Source: Epithemia pelagica
Taxonomy: Eukaryota; Bacillariophyta; Bacillariophyceae; Surirellales; Surirellaceae
NCBI GenBank assembly: GCA_946965045.2
Contig: OX337236.1
Span: 2,604,001 to 2,668,000 of the forward strand
Length of the DNA: 64,000 nucleotides
Direction of reading: 5' to 3'
Shown here in pieces: positions 21,017 through 30,709 of the stretch. The position numbers were made by a program, and so were the translations under genes. Positions within the stretch are counted from its first letter, which is position 1, and each line of letters opens with the position of its first letter. The notes under the pieces were generated by a model. That model had not been told where the DNA came from. It was given only the letters and a program-made list of their open reading frames with translations, and did not search any database.

Positions 21017-24000
21017 CTCCCCACAGCTCGTTGGTTCAGCCTTGTCATCGCTGGATTCGTGGAGATCTTGAACTTCTCCTCTCCAAAACAGAGTAGAGGC
21101 CAAATAGTTGCAAACTCCCAATGCTTGCTGAGGATGTCGGCAGGGTTGGTCTCCCCATCCTTCCAATAGAATGCAATGTATTGCGCTGCTATCGCTTCTC
21201 GTACCCGGTGATATGAAAGGAGATGATGTCTCTTGGACAAGATAGAATGAGTCATTGTTGTGTTAATAACCACAGATCGATTGTCTCCAAATAGATAGCT
21301 GCGATCCCTGATTGGTACTCCAAGGTAACGGAGTGAATGCCGTAATTCAGTGATTTGGTCGACTGCTGTCCTTGCTGCCACAAATTCTGATCCATACGTT
21401 GCCGTTTCCACAGTGCTCTGTCGTTTGCTGTACCAATCAATTGGCGTCCCATTTGAGAGATGCAAGATGGCTGTTACAGACTTTCCTGTGATCATGTCGT
21501 GCATGAGGTTAGCATCAACATCGTGCGTTGTCGTCACATATCGTCCAAGTGGTTCTGGGCAATCATGAGGGACGTATTCCTTGGCATCTGAATAGACCGT
21601 ACGACTCCAATCAAAGTCTTGACTTGGAATGCTTGAGAAATTGGGCTCTCCAATTTGGAATCTGATTGCACCATCAGAAAGATTGAAAAGGTATCCGTAG
21701 ATGCGTTTAGCTCCGTCGAGATGTCCCTGTCTTGGAGCTGCGCGGAACCTGGAAAGGGTCATCGTAGCGGTAAAGACATCAAAGTGACCAATTGTAATCA
21801 CCCACTGGAGTTGTCCAATCAAGGTCTGGAAGTGCTGTGTACCTTCTTCATCAAGGAGTTCGGTGTCGTCCAATTCCGGGTGATCACCAGCAGTGAGAGG
21901 GGTTTTAGCCTTCTTGGGTTTCTCCTTGAAGATACGTTCGAAGGTGTCCATCATTTTGCTAATGTATCGGTGTGGATCAGAGACTGGGGTTCCGTCTGGG
22001 TCCTTGGTGTATCGGCATCCCAGGTGGTAGTCAATAGGTCCATCTCCCTTAAGCTTGAAGTTGTACTTTTCCTTGAAGACTTTGCAAATGTCTCCAGGGT
22101 CAGTAGCTATGATGGCTAAGTCATCCACATACACGGCGATGTATTCGTAGCAATCCTCCCCAGGTGCCTTTCTCATCCAAATGTCAGGATCTGCCTTGCT
22201 TGGTGAGAAACCCATATCGGTGAGGACGTCAAAAAGGACATCATGCCATCGTGCACCTGACGATTTGAGACCGTAGAGGGCCTTGTAGATGATGAGGATG
22301 TGACCTTCTAGCTCCTTGAACTCGGGTCCTGCCACAATATATAACTTCTCCCCAGTCAATGCTTCAAGATACGCATTCCCAATGTCTGCTCCCCATACTT
22401 CTAGATCGTTCAGAGATCCAAGGAATAAAGCAATTCGTAGGTTGCGAATAGAAACAACTCCAGAGTAGATCGTTTCCACAGGTTCCTTCGTCAAGTGTCC
22501 ATCTGCAGCAAGTCGTGCCTTGTGCCTACCATCATGTTTCACATCAAAAACGAGATGCACTCGAATCTTTTGATATCCTTCAGGTGCATTTGATACCTTG
22601 CCGTTTTTGAAGATGGCCTTTCCATGGTCCTTGAAAGTCTTGTATGACTGTATCTGAGACAGCTCCAATTCAGTTGCGTCTTGCCACTTTGTTGTACCAT
22701 TTTGCTTGTCGAGAGCTACAGCTTCTGCATAATCACGTGGGACTTGGAATCCAAATTTGTACTTGACTGAGCAAGGTACTTGCTTGATTCTTGACTGTTT
22801 TGCTTCACGTATTAGGCGTTTGCTCGTCTTGACATATCGTTTCAGGTGTTTCCATCCTGGCTCATCAAGAAGACCATGCTTCTTCCCATATATTGCGACA
22901 GTGACAGGATCATCATTGGCAATGAGAGAAAGTGGTTCATATGTCGTCTCCCCAGTCTCCCAATCAACAAGCAAGTTATAGTTGCTCCCTTTGTAGTCTG
23001 GGTCACTTGTAGACAATGGGCCTTGATGTGCGATAACGTCTCTGAAGCGGAATAGGTTATTCCCTGATGTCTGTGCTTGATTGTCTCTTTCGATGTACTC
23101 CATCAACTGATTGTAGGAGATCATTTCGTCGACATCAGAGTTGGTCTTGCGGTAGATGTACTTGATGCGTTCCTCTTGTTGGAGTGATTCTTCATTAAGG
23201 TCTACAACTCGTTTAATGATACGTACTCGATGGCGCTCCCCATTTTCTTCTGTGTCACACAAGAAGGTGCGTCCTATCATATCGTCGCAATTGATAGTGG
23301 GCATTGGTTTGGATGGATCTTCACTTTTACTGCAAATGAAGACAGTGTCAGCCAGCTTATCATTGTCGTCGTTTGAAGGTACGTCCTCCCCTGAAGGTCG
23401 ATCCACACGGAGGTTGGGTGTAGTGGAAGCAACGCGGCAAACAGCAGAACGGTAAAGGATGTGATTGTTGGCAGACAAGATGTTCCACGTAAAAGCATCA
23501 CCAATATGGCGGGCAAAACCAACCCAATGGCCAAGTTGCGCATCGGTCAAAGAAGGGTAGGGACCAGACGGCGGTGCGGAGGAGTCGACACGGTAACGAC
23601 GCTGGTGAAGGGTGGGGCTATCATCATTGGCATCGGAAAAGCAAGAGAAGAAGGATGTGGTGTCGGGGCCATGATCATAAGGGAGGTCAAGGAGAAGGGT
23701 GAGGTTACAGACAACACGGTTAGTAGACTCCCCATAATTGTCATACGGATATCGTGGCAGACTACCATCGGTATTCACTTGGTGCCATGTCGAAGATGCA
23801 TCATGTTGTGATTTAGAATGACGATCATGATCAAGAACAGAGGGGTCCCAAGTAGATGACGAAGTGAAGATGATCTGAGGCAATCTGTTCATGTCATCAT
23901 CGGAAGGAACACCCAAAGAATGAATATAGGTAAGGCCATCCTTGACACAAAGGGGTAAAGTACGTCCATCAAGAGTGGTGATACGCTGTTTTCCATCCAC

Positions 24001-25437
24001 TTTGACAGAACGTTCATCCACAGAGAGCCCATAGTGTTCCAGTTGGCCAGGTGCATGAATAGATAGTCCTTTTCCATAGTATGCATATTCGTTGAAGATG
24101 CCGACGATGGGACCATCATTAGTTTCAAACTTGGCAGCACAGGTGACAACAGGGAGACCAGGGAGCTCATGGTTGTCAATTCCCACAATCGTGATGTTGC
24201 GTCCTGTCTTCGAAAGAATGCGCATATCAGTTCCGGCTAGGCCGCCATTGGCACCTCGGTCAATCAATTGGTTCCCAGTATAAGTGGACTTTCTAGAGAA
24301 CATATACTGAGCCATATGAACCTTCTGCTTGTGCTCGTTTTGTTTGAAGCTAACCTTCTTGCTCCTCTTGGATGCAGCATTGGATAGAACATTGGACAGA
24401 TCAGAAGCTGGGTGGTTAAGATCAGTAGACGTCATGGCTTGATAGATGAGATGGGTAGCTGGATCAGAATCATCTTGCAAATATGTTGATTCATCATGGA
24501 CAATATCATCAGGAGCATCTTGACCAGGGTCAGGGTCTGGTTCAGGATCAATGTCGAGGGAATGTTGTTGTACCTTCCTGGGACTTGTAGGAGAAGCTTG
24601 AACATTCTTGTTGTATTCCACAATCACCTTGCGAGCTTCTTCAGGGAGTTTGAACCATAAGTCACGAGAAAGACTGGCTTTTGTCGATGCCGTGCTATCA
24701 TCTTGGACATTGGTATTGTGTATCTGATGCTCATCATCTTTCTGAGGAGATCTGTCTGTATCATACTGCAATTCATGTTGTTTGATGTTACAGCGATGAC
24801 CAGTTGCAGAGGATTGTGTGACCTGATCGTGATCGTATGCTGCATCCATCAATATAGAAAAGTATGATTGGTAACATAAGGACCTCACTCCTGACTTCGT
24901 GTTGACTACATTGTCCAGAATCTTGACTCTGCGAAGATCGGGTACCTTTTCGACCGCTTGCATAAGAAACGTCATCCTGGTATGATCAGGTATACGATCA
25001 GAAAGGTCAACAAGGTTATCGAGTAAACGTAGTTTGTCTTGGAAATGGAGCAAGAATTGTCGCGCTGATCCACGCCATGTGTCGTCAAGACGAAGGTTGG
25101 AGATGTAGTTGGTTAGCCGAAGAACTTCTCGCTTTGCCAAATCTGATTTTGTATGCAACGTATGGAGCTTCTCTAATACGGCACGTGCGTCTTCATCATG
25201 CTCATGTTCGCGAACATGAGCCCTTCCTTGGTCGGTCTGAATGATGCGCACGAGAACGGAGTACAAGAAGATCTGTTGTTCTTGGAATAACTCTTGTGCA
25301 TATGTATCGTTGATCGGTGGCTTGTACTTGAAGTCAAGGACATTGGATAAACCTTGGGCTTTTGCTGTGGTCTTGAATGTTCTCCAGAATGTGTCGTAGT
25401 ACCGCTCATCCTTGAAAGTTTCGTATTGGCATGTAGT
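20986..25437 (-). CDS. Copia Gag (C-terminal part)-protease-RT-RNase H polyprotein
   Basis: One frame open from about 25437 to a TAA at 20986. It contains the body of Gag (TFKDERYYDTFWRTFK, then LFQEQQIF, then a helical region). An aspartic protease motif DRGANGG follows, then a stretch typical of diatom copia Pol (LPQIIFTSSSTWDPSVLDHD). The expected HHCC finger and D,D-E integrase core are missing: reading passes almost directly to LGHWVGFARHIGDAFTWNIL, the post-integrase connection. Reverse transcriptase is complete, with IRVHLVFDVKHDGRHKARL, WGADIGNAYLEA and YIAVYVDDLAIIA. RNase H has TVYSDAKE, ETATYGSEF and YLFGDN. I see no CCHC knuckle in Gag. The first in-frame ATG is well inside Gag, so translation must begin in the other Gag frame (25682) and shift, or this copy is broken. 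Confidence 0.82.
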   Translation of the reverse strand, partial: TTCQYETFKDERYYDTFWRTFKTTAKAQGLSNVLDFKYKPPINDTYAQELFQEQQIFLYSVLVRIIQTDQGRAHVREHEHDEDARAVLEKLHTLHTKSDLAKREVLRLTNYISNLRLDDTWRGSARQFLLHFQDKLRLLDNLVDLSDRIPDHTRMTFLMQAVEKVPDLRRVKILDNVVNTKSGVRSLCYQSYFSILMDAAYDHDQVTQSSATGHRCNIKQHELQYDTDRSPQKDDEHQIHNTNVQDDSTASTKASLSRDLWFKLPEEARKVIVEYNKNVQASPTSPRKVQQHSLDIDPEPDPDPGQDAPDDIVHDESTYLQDDSDPATHLIYQAMTSTDLNHPASDLSNVLSNAASKRSKKVSFKQNEHKQKVHMAQYMFSRKSTYTGNQLIDRGANGGLAGTDMRILSKTGRNITIVGIDNHELPGLPVVTCAAKFETNDGPIVGIFNEYAYYGKGLSIHAPGQLEHYGLSVDERSVKVDGKQRITTLDGRTLPLCVKDGLTYIHSLGVPSDDDMNRLPQIIFTSSSTWDPSVLDHDRHSKSQHDASSTWHQVNTDGSLPRYPYDNYGESTNRVVCNLTLLLDLPYDHGPDTTSFFSCFSDANDDSPTLHQRRYRVDSSAPPSGPYPSLTDAQLGHWVGFARHIGDAFTWNILSANNHILYRSAVCRVASTTPNLRVDRPSGEDVPSNDDNDKLADTVFICSKSEDPSKPMPTINCDDMIGRTFLCDTEENGERHRVRIIKRVVDLNEESLQQEERIKYIYRKTNSDVDEMISYNQLMEYIERDNQAQTSGNNLFRFRDVIAHQGPLSTSDPDYKGSNYNLLVDWETGETTYEPLSLIANDDPVTVAIYGKKHGLLDEPGWKHLKRYVKTSKRLIREAKQSRIKQVPCSVKYKFGFQVPRDYAEAVALDKQNGTTKWQDATELELSQIQSYKTFKDHGKAIFKNGKVSNAPEGYQKIRVHLVFDVKHDGRHKARLAADGHLTKEPVETIYSGVVSIRNLRIALFLGSLNDLEVWGADIGNAYLEALTGEKLYIVAGPEFKELEGHILIIYKALYGLKSSGARWHDVLFDVLTDMGFSPSKADPDIWMRKAPGEDCYEYIAVYVDDLAIIATDPGDICKVFKEKYNFKLKGDGPIDYHLGCRYTKDPDGTPVSDPHRYISKMMDTFERIFKEKPKKAKTPLTAGDHPELDDTELLDEEGTQHFQTLIGQLQWVITIGHFDVFTATMTLSRFRAAPRQGHLDGAKRIYGYLFNLSDGAIRFQIGEPNFSSIPSQDFDWSRTVYSDAKEYVPHDCPEPLGRYVTTTHDVDANLMHDMITGKSVTAILHLSNGTPIDWYSKRQSTVETATYGSEFVAARTAVDQITELRHSLRYLGVPIRDRSYLFGDNRSVVINTTMTHSILSKRHHLLSYHRVREAIAAQYIAFYWKDGETNPADILSKHWEFATIWPLLCFGEEKFKISTNPAMTRLNQRAVGSSRTLTENHR
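21017..21024 (-). promoter_or_regulatory. Polypurine tract of the copia element
   Basis: GTGGGGAG on the minus strand directly abuts the 3' LTR, the expected place for the plus-strand priming tract. It lies inside the end of pol. Confidence 0.6.
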
Positions 25438-25682
25438 TCGTGCATTTGTTCTCCTGACTTGTATTTAGTCATACTATCCATGTTCTTATCAGGATCAATC
25501 GCCATATGTTCAATGATACTGAGGATATTGTCAAAAGCATGATGGTGCATCCACTTCAGGAGTACATCGACCCTTTCCTTGGAAAAGTTGAATAGCACTT
25601 GAGTAATATGATCAAAGACCTCTTGTTCAGATATACTCTGACTGGGATTAAACTCAGGTGTCGTCCGTGTAGTCGGTTCCAT
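25173..25682 (-). CDS. Copia Gag, N-terminal part, frame-shifted from the rest
   Basis: Starts with the ATG at 25682 (MEPTTRTTPEFNPSQS). Residues about 20-70 (EVFDHITQVLFNFSKERVD ...) are a Gag N-terminal region. After about residue 85 (near 25425-25440) the meaningful Gag sequence moves to another frame, and this one runs on through out-of-frame codons to 25173. A one-base mutation or a programmed shift could explain this; no obvious slippery heptamer stands out. Confidence 0.65.
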   Translation of the reverse strand: MEPTTRTTPEFNPSQSISEQEVFDHITQVLFNFSKERVDVLLKWMHHHAFDNILSIIEHMAIDPDKNMDSMTKYKSGEQMHELHANTKLSRMSGTTTHSGEHSRPQQKPKVYPMSLTSSTSHRSTIHMHKSYSKNNRSSCTPFSCASFRPTKEGLMFANMSMMKTHVPY

Positions 25683-26243
25683 GATTGCTTGACTTGCTGA
25701 TAAGATATGTAAGTATGTGTCCTGTGATGTCTTGAAAACTTAATTTATGTCTCGTGTTTCGTGATAAGAACCCGGATGTCCCACGTATATCCACGTGTGC
25801 CACGTATGTAAATACCCGGATGTGTGTCCTGATGTCCAAAAGGTAACCCGGATGTGCGGAACTCGGTTTTGTCTCTGGTTTGGTGTGAAAACCACTTAAA
25901 GTTACTTATACTTGGTCAGTTCCGGACTCGTTACGGTAATCGAGTTGAACCGGGGAGTCAGGAACAATGGTAGCTTCCTCTTCTTGCTCGTAGTCCTCAA
26001 CAAAGTGGTTCACTGGTTGGGGTGAGCGGGTAGGTAGTTGCACAGAGTCCTGGTGCAGCTTGAGGTCCTGGAATAGGAGAGGGTTGGTGACCCTAGCCTT
26101 AGCCAGACTGGCCCTGTTGTTGGGTTGGGTAGCTTTGTCCTCTTTCTCTTGTTTGTTGGGGTTTCTCAATCTGTAATGGGTGTTGATGGGTAAGTAATGT
26201 TCCAAATGCAACTGCAGGGAAATAAGCAGTGAGACTGTTAATC
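25683..26243 (-). other. Leader region of the copia element
   Basis: About 560 bp between the 5' LTR and gag. The 10-mer ACCCGGATGT occurs three times (25770, 25814, 25846). A 101-codon frame (25906-26211) is present without known motifs. A tRNA primer-binding site next to the LTR was not recognised. Confidence 0.5.
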
Positions 26244-27008
26244 TAGTAGAGATTCATCAATGCACGCTCTAGAAGAGCCACAATCGATTACCAACTGATA
26301 CCAAGGTTCTCCACGGGTCAGAGAACAAAGGAAACCCAAGGGTTCTATCGTAGGGATAGTCAGGACACTGAAGACGTGATGATATGGTAATGTTAATGAT
26401 TGTGAGCTTACTACTAGGTTTGGTGTGTGAGGTTTCCATTCTTGTTGTCGATCGTGTGAAATAGGTTCTTGGCGGTGATAGGACTGGAATGGTTGGAGTT
26501 GATGTATGTGAGGTATATGACATGTATATGTGCTTGTATAACATATACAGCCTCAACAATTCTTGGCTAAAGTTGGTATATGAAGTTTTGTTGGCGCGTC
26601 CTTGTTTGCAATCTTGAAATAGTGGGAACGATGATATGGTCTCGCGTGATCGTGATTCGTGCCTTGGGTACTTAGACCGTTGGGTCGGATACATGCTCGC
26701 CACGCTCGGATAGTTCTTGCGCGCGTCTTGACGAATTTGGGCGCGCTCGCTTAGGACAAAGGTCAGGCTTGAATGTTCAACGGATGATCGTCCGTTGATA
26801 GGATATCAAGACCAAAGTTGAGTCTTGATAGCACGTTCGTCAATCTGTTCTCACTTTTTGTATATGCGACCGAAATATAGGTTGAGCTAGCACGAAGCTA
26901 GGTATGTAGTGTGGATGTAGGTGGTGTAGGTGATGTTTGAAGCCACGGGACTCGACTAACCGATGAGGTGCCGAACCTTACCGATGATTTTCGGTGAGAG
27001 TTCTACTA
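26244..27008 (-). repeat. 5' LTR of the copia element
   Basis: 765 bp, almost identical to 20252-21016. It should carry the promoter for the minus-strand transcript; no TATA box was fixed. Confidence 0.93.
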
Positions 27009-27013
27009 GGAAG
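27009..27013. repeat. Target-site duplication GGAAG (right copy)
   Basis: Matches 20247-20251 on the other side of the copia element. Confidence 0.85.
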
Positions 27014-29884
27014 GGAAGTTGGATTTTTCGTGACATGGCGATTTCAAATAACGCATTTGAGATACGGAAGTGGTTGAGGACGCGGGGTTGATGTAGCGTA
27101 CAGGATGTGAGTCGTGAGAGGGCGGAGGGGAGGGAGCGGTGGAGTGTTGATGGGGTAGAATCAACAATCAACGGGAGTAGATGTGACTCCTGGTTGTGGA
27201 TTGTGAGTTGTCGTTGGGCATCGGCCGGGTAGACAGTCGGGTCGGCGACATCGAAAGGGAGGTCGTTGGTGAAAAAGGAGGCAAAATGTTGGTGGATTTC
27301 CGTGAAGGAACGTGGAGTCGGGAAAGTGGCGGGGTTGGTGCTGTTGGAGAGAGAAAAAATGTGGGTGTGAGCCTGGGGATACGTGGTTGATGTTGCTAGG
27401 CGAAGGGACCGGCTGATGGAGTTGAGCAGGGATGGCACGGCGGTGGTACGGTGGCAGGGGTACCCGAGTCCTCCTAGGGCCGTGGAGAGATGGGCGAGGT
27501 AAAGCGAATGGGACGGGATGTTGGGAGTGTGGGTGAGTTGTTTCAGGAAGGTGGTGACAATTTTGTCCAGCCGTGGGGAAAGAAAGTTTGTCCAGAGGGT
27601 CGTAGTGGGCAGTGGATTGGAGCGGTGTCGGAGGCGTAGTAATATGTCTGCCGATAGGAGATGGGTGATTTTGGGTAGGACGCTCGATCGGAAGAGAATG
27701 GATTTGGTCTGGGAGTTGCGGTAGGACTGGATGGCGGTTGCTGAGAGTTCGATGTTGTCGAGTTTGGTGGTAAGGAATTGTTGGATGAAGCTGTCGCTGC
27801 CGACTGGATGTCCCAAAAAGCGCGTTCCCGTGGTGATTTCTGCGTCGGAGGGGTGAGAAGGGTTGAGGAAGGAGAGAGCCTGTTCGAGGTGTTGTTTGTT
27901 TGACGGGGTGAGGGTGTGGATGGGACTGTTGCCGTTGGTAGAAGTTAAGATTTTGGTTTTAGCCTTGTTGAGGTGGATACCGAAAGGCTGCCCAAGTTTT
28001 TCGAAGCTTTGAAGAAAGGGAAGGAGATCTTCGTGGAGTAAACATATGGATATCCATGACACTTGCGGTGTGGCTGATGCCACCCATGTTGTCGTCGCAG
28101 AGAAGGTGGTGTTTGATTCTTTCAAGGGCACGGGTGGACAGGTTTTTGTTGATGGTGGCGGTGAGTGCGGCAAGGACAAGGCAGGCGAAAAGGGGGCTGA
28201 GGGGGCTGAGGGGGCAGCCTTGGCTGAACCCTTCGGGTTGGTTGAGGGTGTGATTTTCTCCATGGTGGTCTTGGTACCAGTTTGCTGTGTCGGTTGCATA
28301 CAAGAGGTCGAAAAGCGCGACCAGTGGCCTGGTGGCGGTGTGGGATTGAAGGATTTCGCGGCAGCGTGTGCGTGAACATGCGTTGAACATGTTCGTAAGG
28401 TCGAGAAGAATGAGGGCTCGTGTGGGTGGAGTGCTGTGGGTGGCGTCGGTGGTGATGTACCGGTCTATCTGTTGCTGGGTGATGTGGGCTGTGAAATCGA
28501 CACCGCCACTTGTGTTAATTCCGTATTGTCCTTGGGTGGTCAGGATGGGTTCAATGTCATCGGCTGTGGTTGTAAGGGCAATGGTTGCGGCCGCGCGGCA
28601 AAGGGCGGTGCCAATGCCGATGGGTCGTAATTTTTGGAGATTGCCCATGTCTTTGTGTAGGGCAAAGAAGTGGATAGACGAGAAGTACGTGCGGACAGGA
28701 GAAGGCATTTGGTTGTTGAGGATGTGTTCGAAGAGGTGTTTAAGGTTGTGAAAGTACGGCCGGTCGGCGGATGGATGGGTGGTTGAACGGTGGAGTCCCA
28801 GCGCTCGGATTGTATCGATAGAGGCGGAAAAAGGACCAGGGGCGGTTCCTTGACTGAGGCGGTGGAGGGCCTGTTCGAAGGTCGCATCTGTGATTGTGTT
28901 GTTGTGTTCTGGTGTGTACTGTTGGTTTCGGAGGTGATGTGGGGGGTCGAGCCTGGGTGGGTAGAGGGATGTTTCGACAATTTTGATCCTGTCTGGAGTA
29001 AGTGTGGCGATGGGCATTGTTGCTGTGAGTCTGTTGTGTGCTGCCCTAATATTTCTGAGGTCTGCGGCTTGTTGGGCGAAGGTGGCCATCGATTCTGGGG
29101 TTGGTTTGTGGGGTGTTTGGTTTTGTTTGTGTTTATTGGTGCGATGGTGTCTTTGTGGCGTGGTGGTTGTGTTGTCGGGGTGCCAGATGTTGTTGAACAG
29201 GAGGATTAGGTCTCCTTGTTTGAGTTGGGCTACTCTGTGTTTTAGGGCGTTGTGGTGGGTTCTGTGCTGGGATTGTTGGATGGGGGCGAGGAGGAGGGCT
29301 TCGATGATGAATAACAATTTCCAGAAGGGGGTACTATCGGTGTTGTGTTTGGGTTGTGTGGTTGGAGGGTTGGTCGTGGCGAAGGGAAAGGAGGCTTGGT
29401 TGGTCCAGTCAATGATCATGTTAAACGTTTGAAGAAATAGACGCCTGGCTTGTGGTTTGAGTTTGGTGAATGATGATCGGTGAAAGGGTGGTGGAGTGAG
29501 AGGGAGATTGTGGAGGAAGGCGAGTTGGTCTAGCCATTGTTGTGATTGTGTTGATGAGAGGTGTCGGAGGCTCTTCTTGATGATGTCTAGGTTTGTTGTT
29601 TGGCGGCAGTGGCTTTTGTTGGTGTGGGTTTGGAGGTGTCGTGGGGTGGTGAAGATTGCTGTTGGTTCATTGCATAGACGGCAGGGGTGGAGGTTGTGTC
29701 GGTGACAAAAACGGTCGGTGAGGTGGGTGGTGGATTCGTCGGGGTGGGCTTGTTGGAGGTGGAGGCGGATTTGGTCTGTGGTTTGGCGATTGGTGGAGGC
29801 GGGGGTGGAATGCCATGAGCAATTTGGGTAGGGGCAGGGGGTGTGGGAGGGTGGTGTTTTTGAGTTGTGGTTGGGGCTACTCAT
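27009..29884 (-). pseudogene. Non-LTR ORF2, zinc fingers and reverse transcriptase (5' part)
   Basis: Starts at the ATG at 29884. Two C2H2-like fingers come first (CPYPNCSWH ... HLQQAH; CRLCNEPTAIF ... HTNKSH), as in R2-like elements. Reverse transcriptase motifs follow: LQKLRPIGIGTALCR, ALILLDLTNMFNACSR (motif A, catalytic Asp) and GFSQGCPLSPLSPLF (motif B). At the place of motif C the frame reads VMDI, not the xxDD needed for catalysis. Within a few codons (about 28030-28045) a frameshift moves the thumb region (LLHEDLLPFLQSFEKLG, HLNKAKTKIL) into another frame, which continues to 27009, where the copia LTR cuts it after a short IQLPF stretch. Non-functional as it stands. Confidence 0.75.
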
Positions 29885-30688
29885 GATTTGTTTGCCCCTC
29901 TGTGGGGTTGATTGTGTTTGTGGGGTGATCGTCGATTTCCATGTCGATGGTAGTGTTGTTGTTGGGGTTGTGGTTGGATTCGGGTTGGAAGATGGTGTTT
30001 GGGTCTTGGATTAAGTCATGTGCAAACTGCCAGATTGTTTTGGCGTCGGTGTCGTTGAAAGAGGAGAGTTTGTCGACTAGTTGGTCTGTGAATGTGGTGA
30101 GCAGGGCGGGGTCATTGCTCCTGAGGTAGTCATCGAGCAATTCCAGCTCGTGTGTGGTGTCTTGGGAGAAGTGGTTCGACGGAATACGGTATAGGAGGTG
30201 GTCTGGGGGTCGGTTGTTGGTGTCGGGTTCGTCGTCTTGGGAGGAGAAGAGGTTGGAGTCGGGTGGTGGCGTGGATGGTGTGGTGGTGGGTCCTTTGGGT
30301 CCTTTGGTTGGTGTTGAGGTGGGGTTGTCGATTGGGTTGGGTTCTTCGTCGTCGGAGTCGCCTGCAAGTACATGGTAGGGGTTATTTGAGGTGTTGGTTT
30401 TGTTGGTGGTGGTTGTGGACGGTGTGGTTGTGGCTGAGGTGTCGTTGGTGTTCTCTGTTGGTGTATTGGGGTTGTCGTTTGGTGAGGCGGGGCGTTTGCG
30501 TGTGGGTGTTTCTGTGATCGGGTCGGAATTGGGGTGGGATGGTTGGTGGTTGTTTGCAGGTGCAGGTTTGTTGAATTGGTTGGCGAGGGCGGCCAATCGC
30601 TTGGTGCGATTGGCGGCTGATGGGCGGTGAATCTTCGAGGAAGGGGTGGTTTTTGCTGTGATGGCTGCCATGGTTTGGTTGAGGAGGT
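29877..30688 (-). pseudogene. Non-LTR ORF1, 3' part
   Basis: This frame runs from the G-run (first ATG at 30671) to a TAG at 29877-29879. It encodes a basic stretch (NRTKRLAALANQF), a long Thr/Asn/Pro-rich part with PYHVLAGDSDDEE, and an ordered end (ELELLDDYLRSNDPALL ... FAHDLIQ). The ORF2 start codon (29884-29882) overlaps its end, with 8 nt from ATG to the end of the stop (ATGAGTAG). Such overlaps in two-ORF retroelements favour stop-restart translation of ORF2. Confidence 0.65.
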
Positions 30689-30709
30689 GGGGGGGGGGGG
30701 GGGGGGGGG
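30689..30709. repeat. 21-base G homopolymer
   Basis: Uninterrupted G run, reading as poly-proline on the minus strand. The ORF1 frame changes across it, so it is the probable site of a frameshift or of a sequencing length error. Confidence 0.9.

Larger units (their letters stand above)
20252..27008 (-). mobile_element. Ty1/copia LTR retrotransposon, complete with target duplication
   Basis: 6757 bp, coding on the minus strand. Two 765-bp LTRs (termini TAGTA ... TACTA on the plus strand) enclose Gag-Pol sequence. The flanks carry GGAAG at 20247-20251 and 27009-27013, a 5-bp target duplication. By eye the LTRs differ at only two positions (20257 and a G/A near 20267), so the insertion is young. 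The host is an older non-LTR element, in the same orientation. The coding region lacks a visible integrase core and has a Gag frameshift, so this copy probably needed help in trans. Confidence 0.92.
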
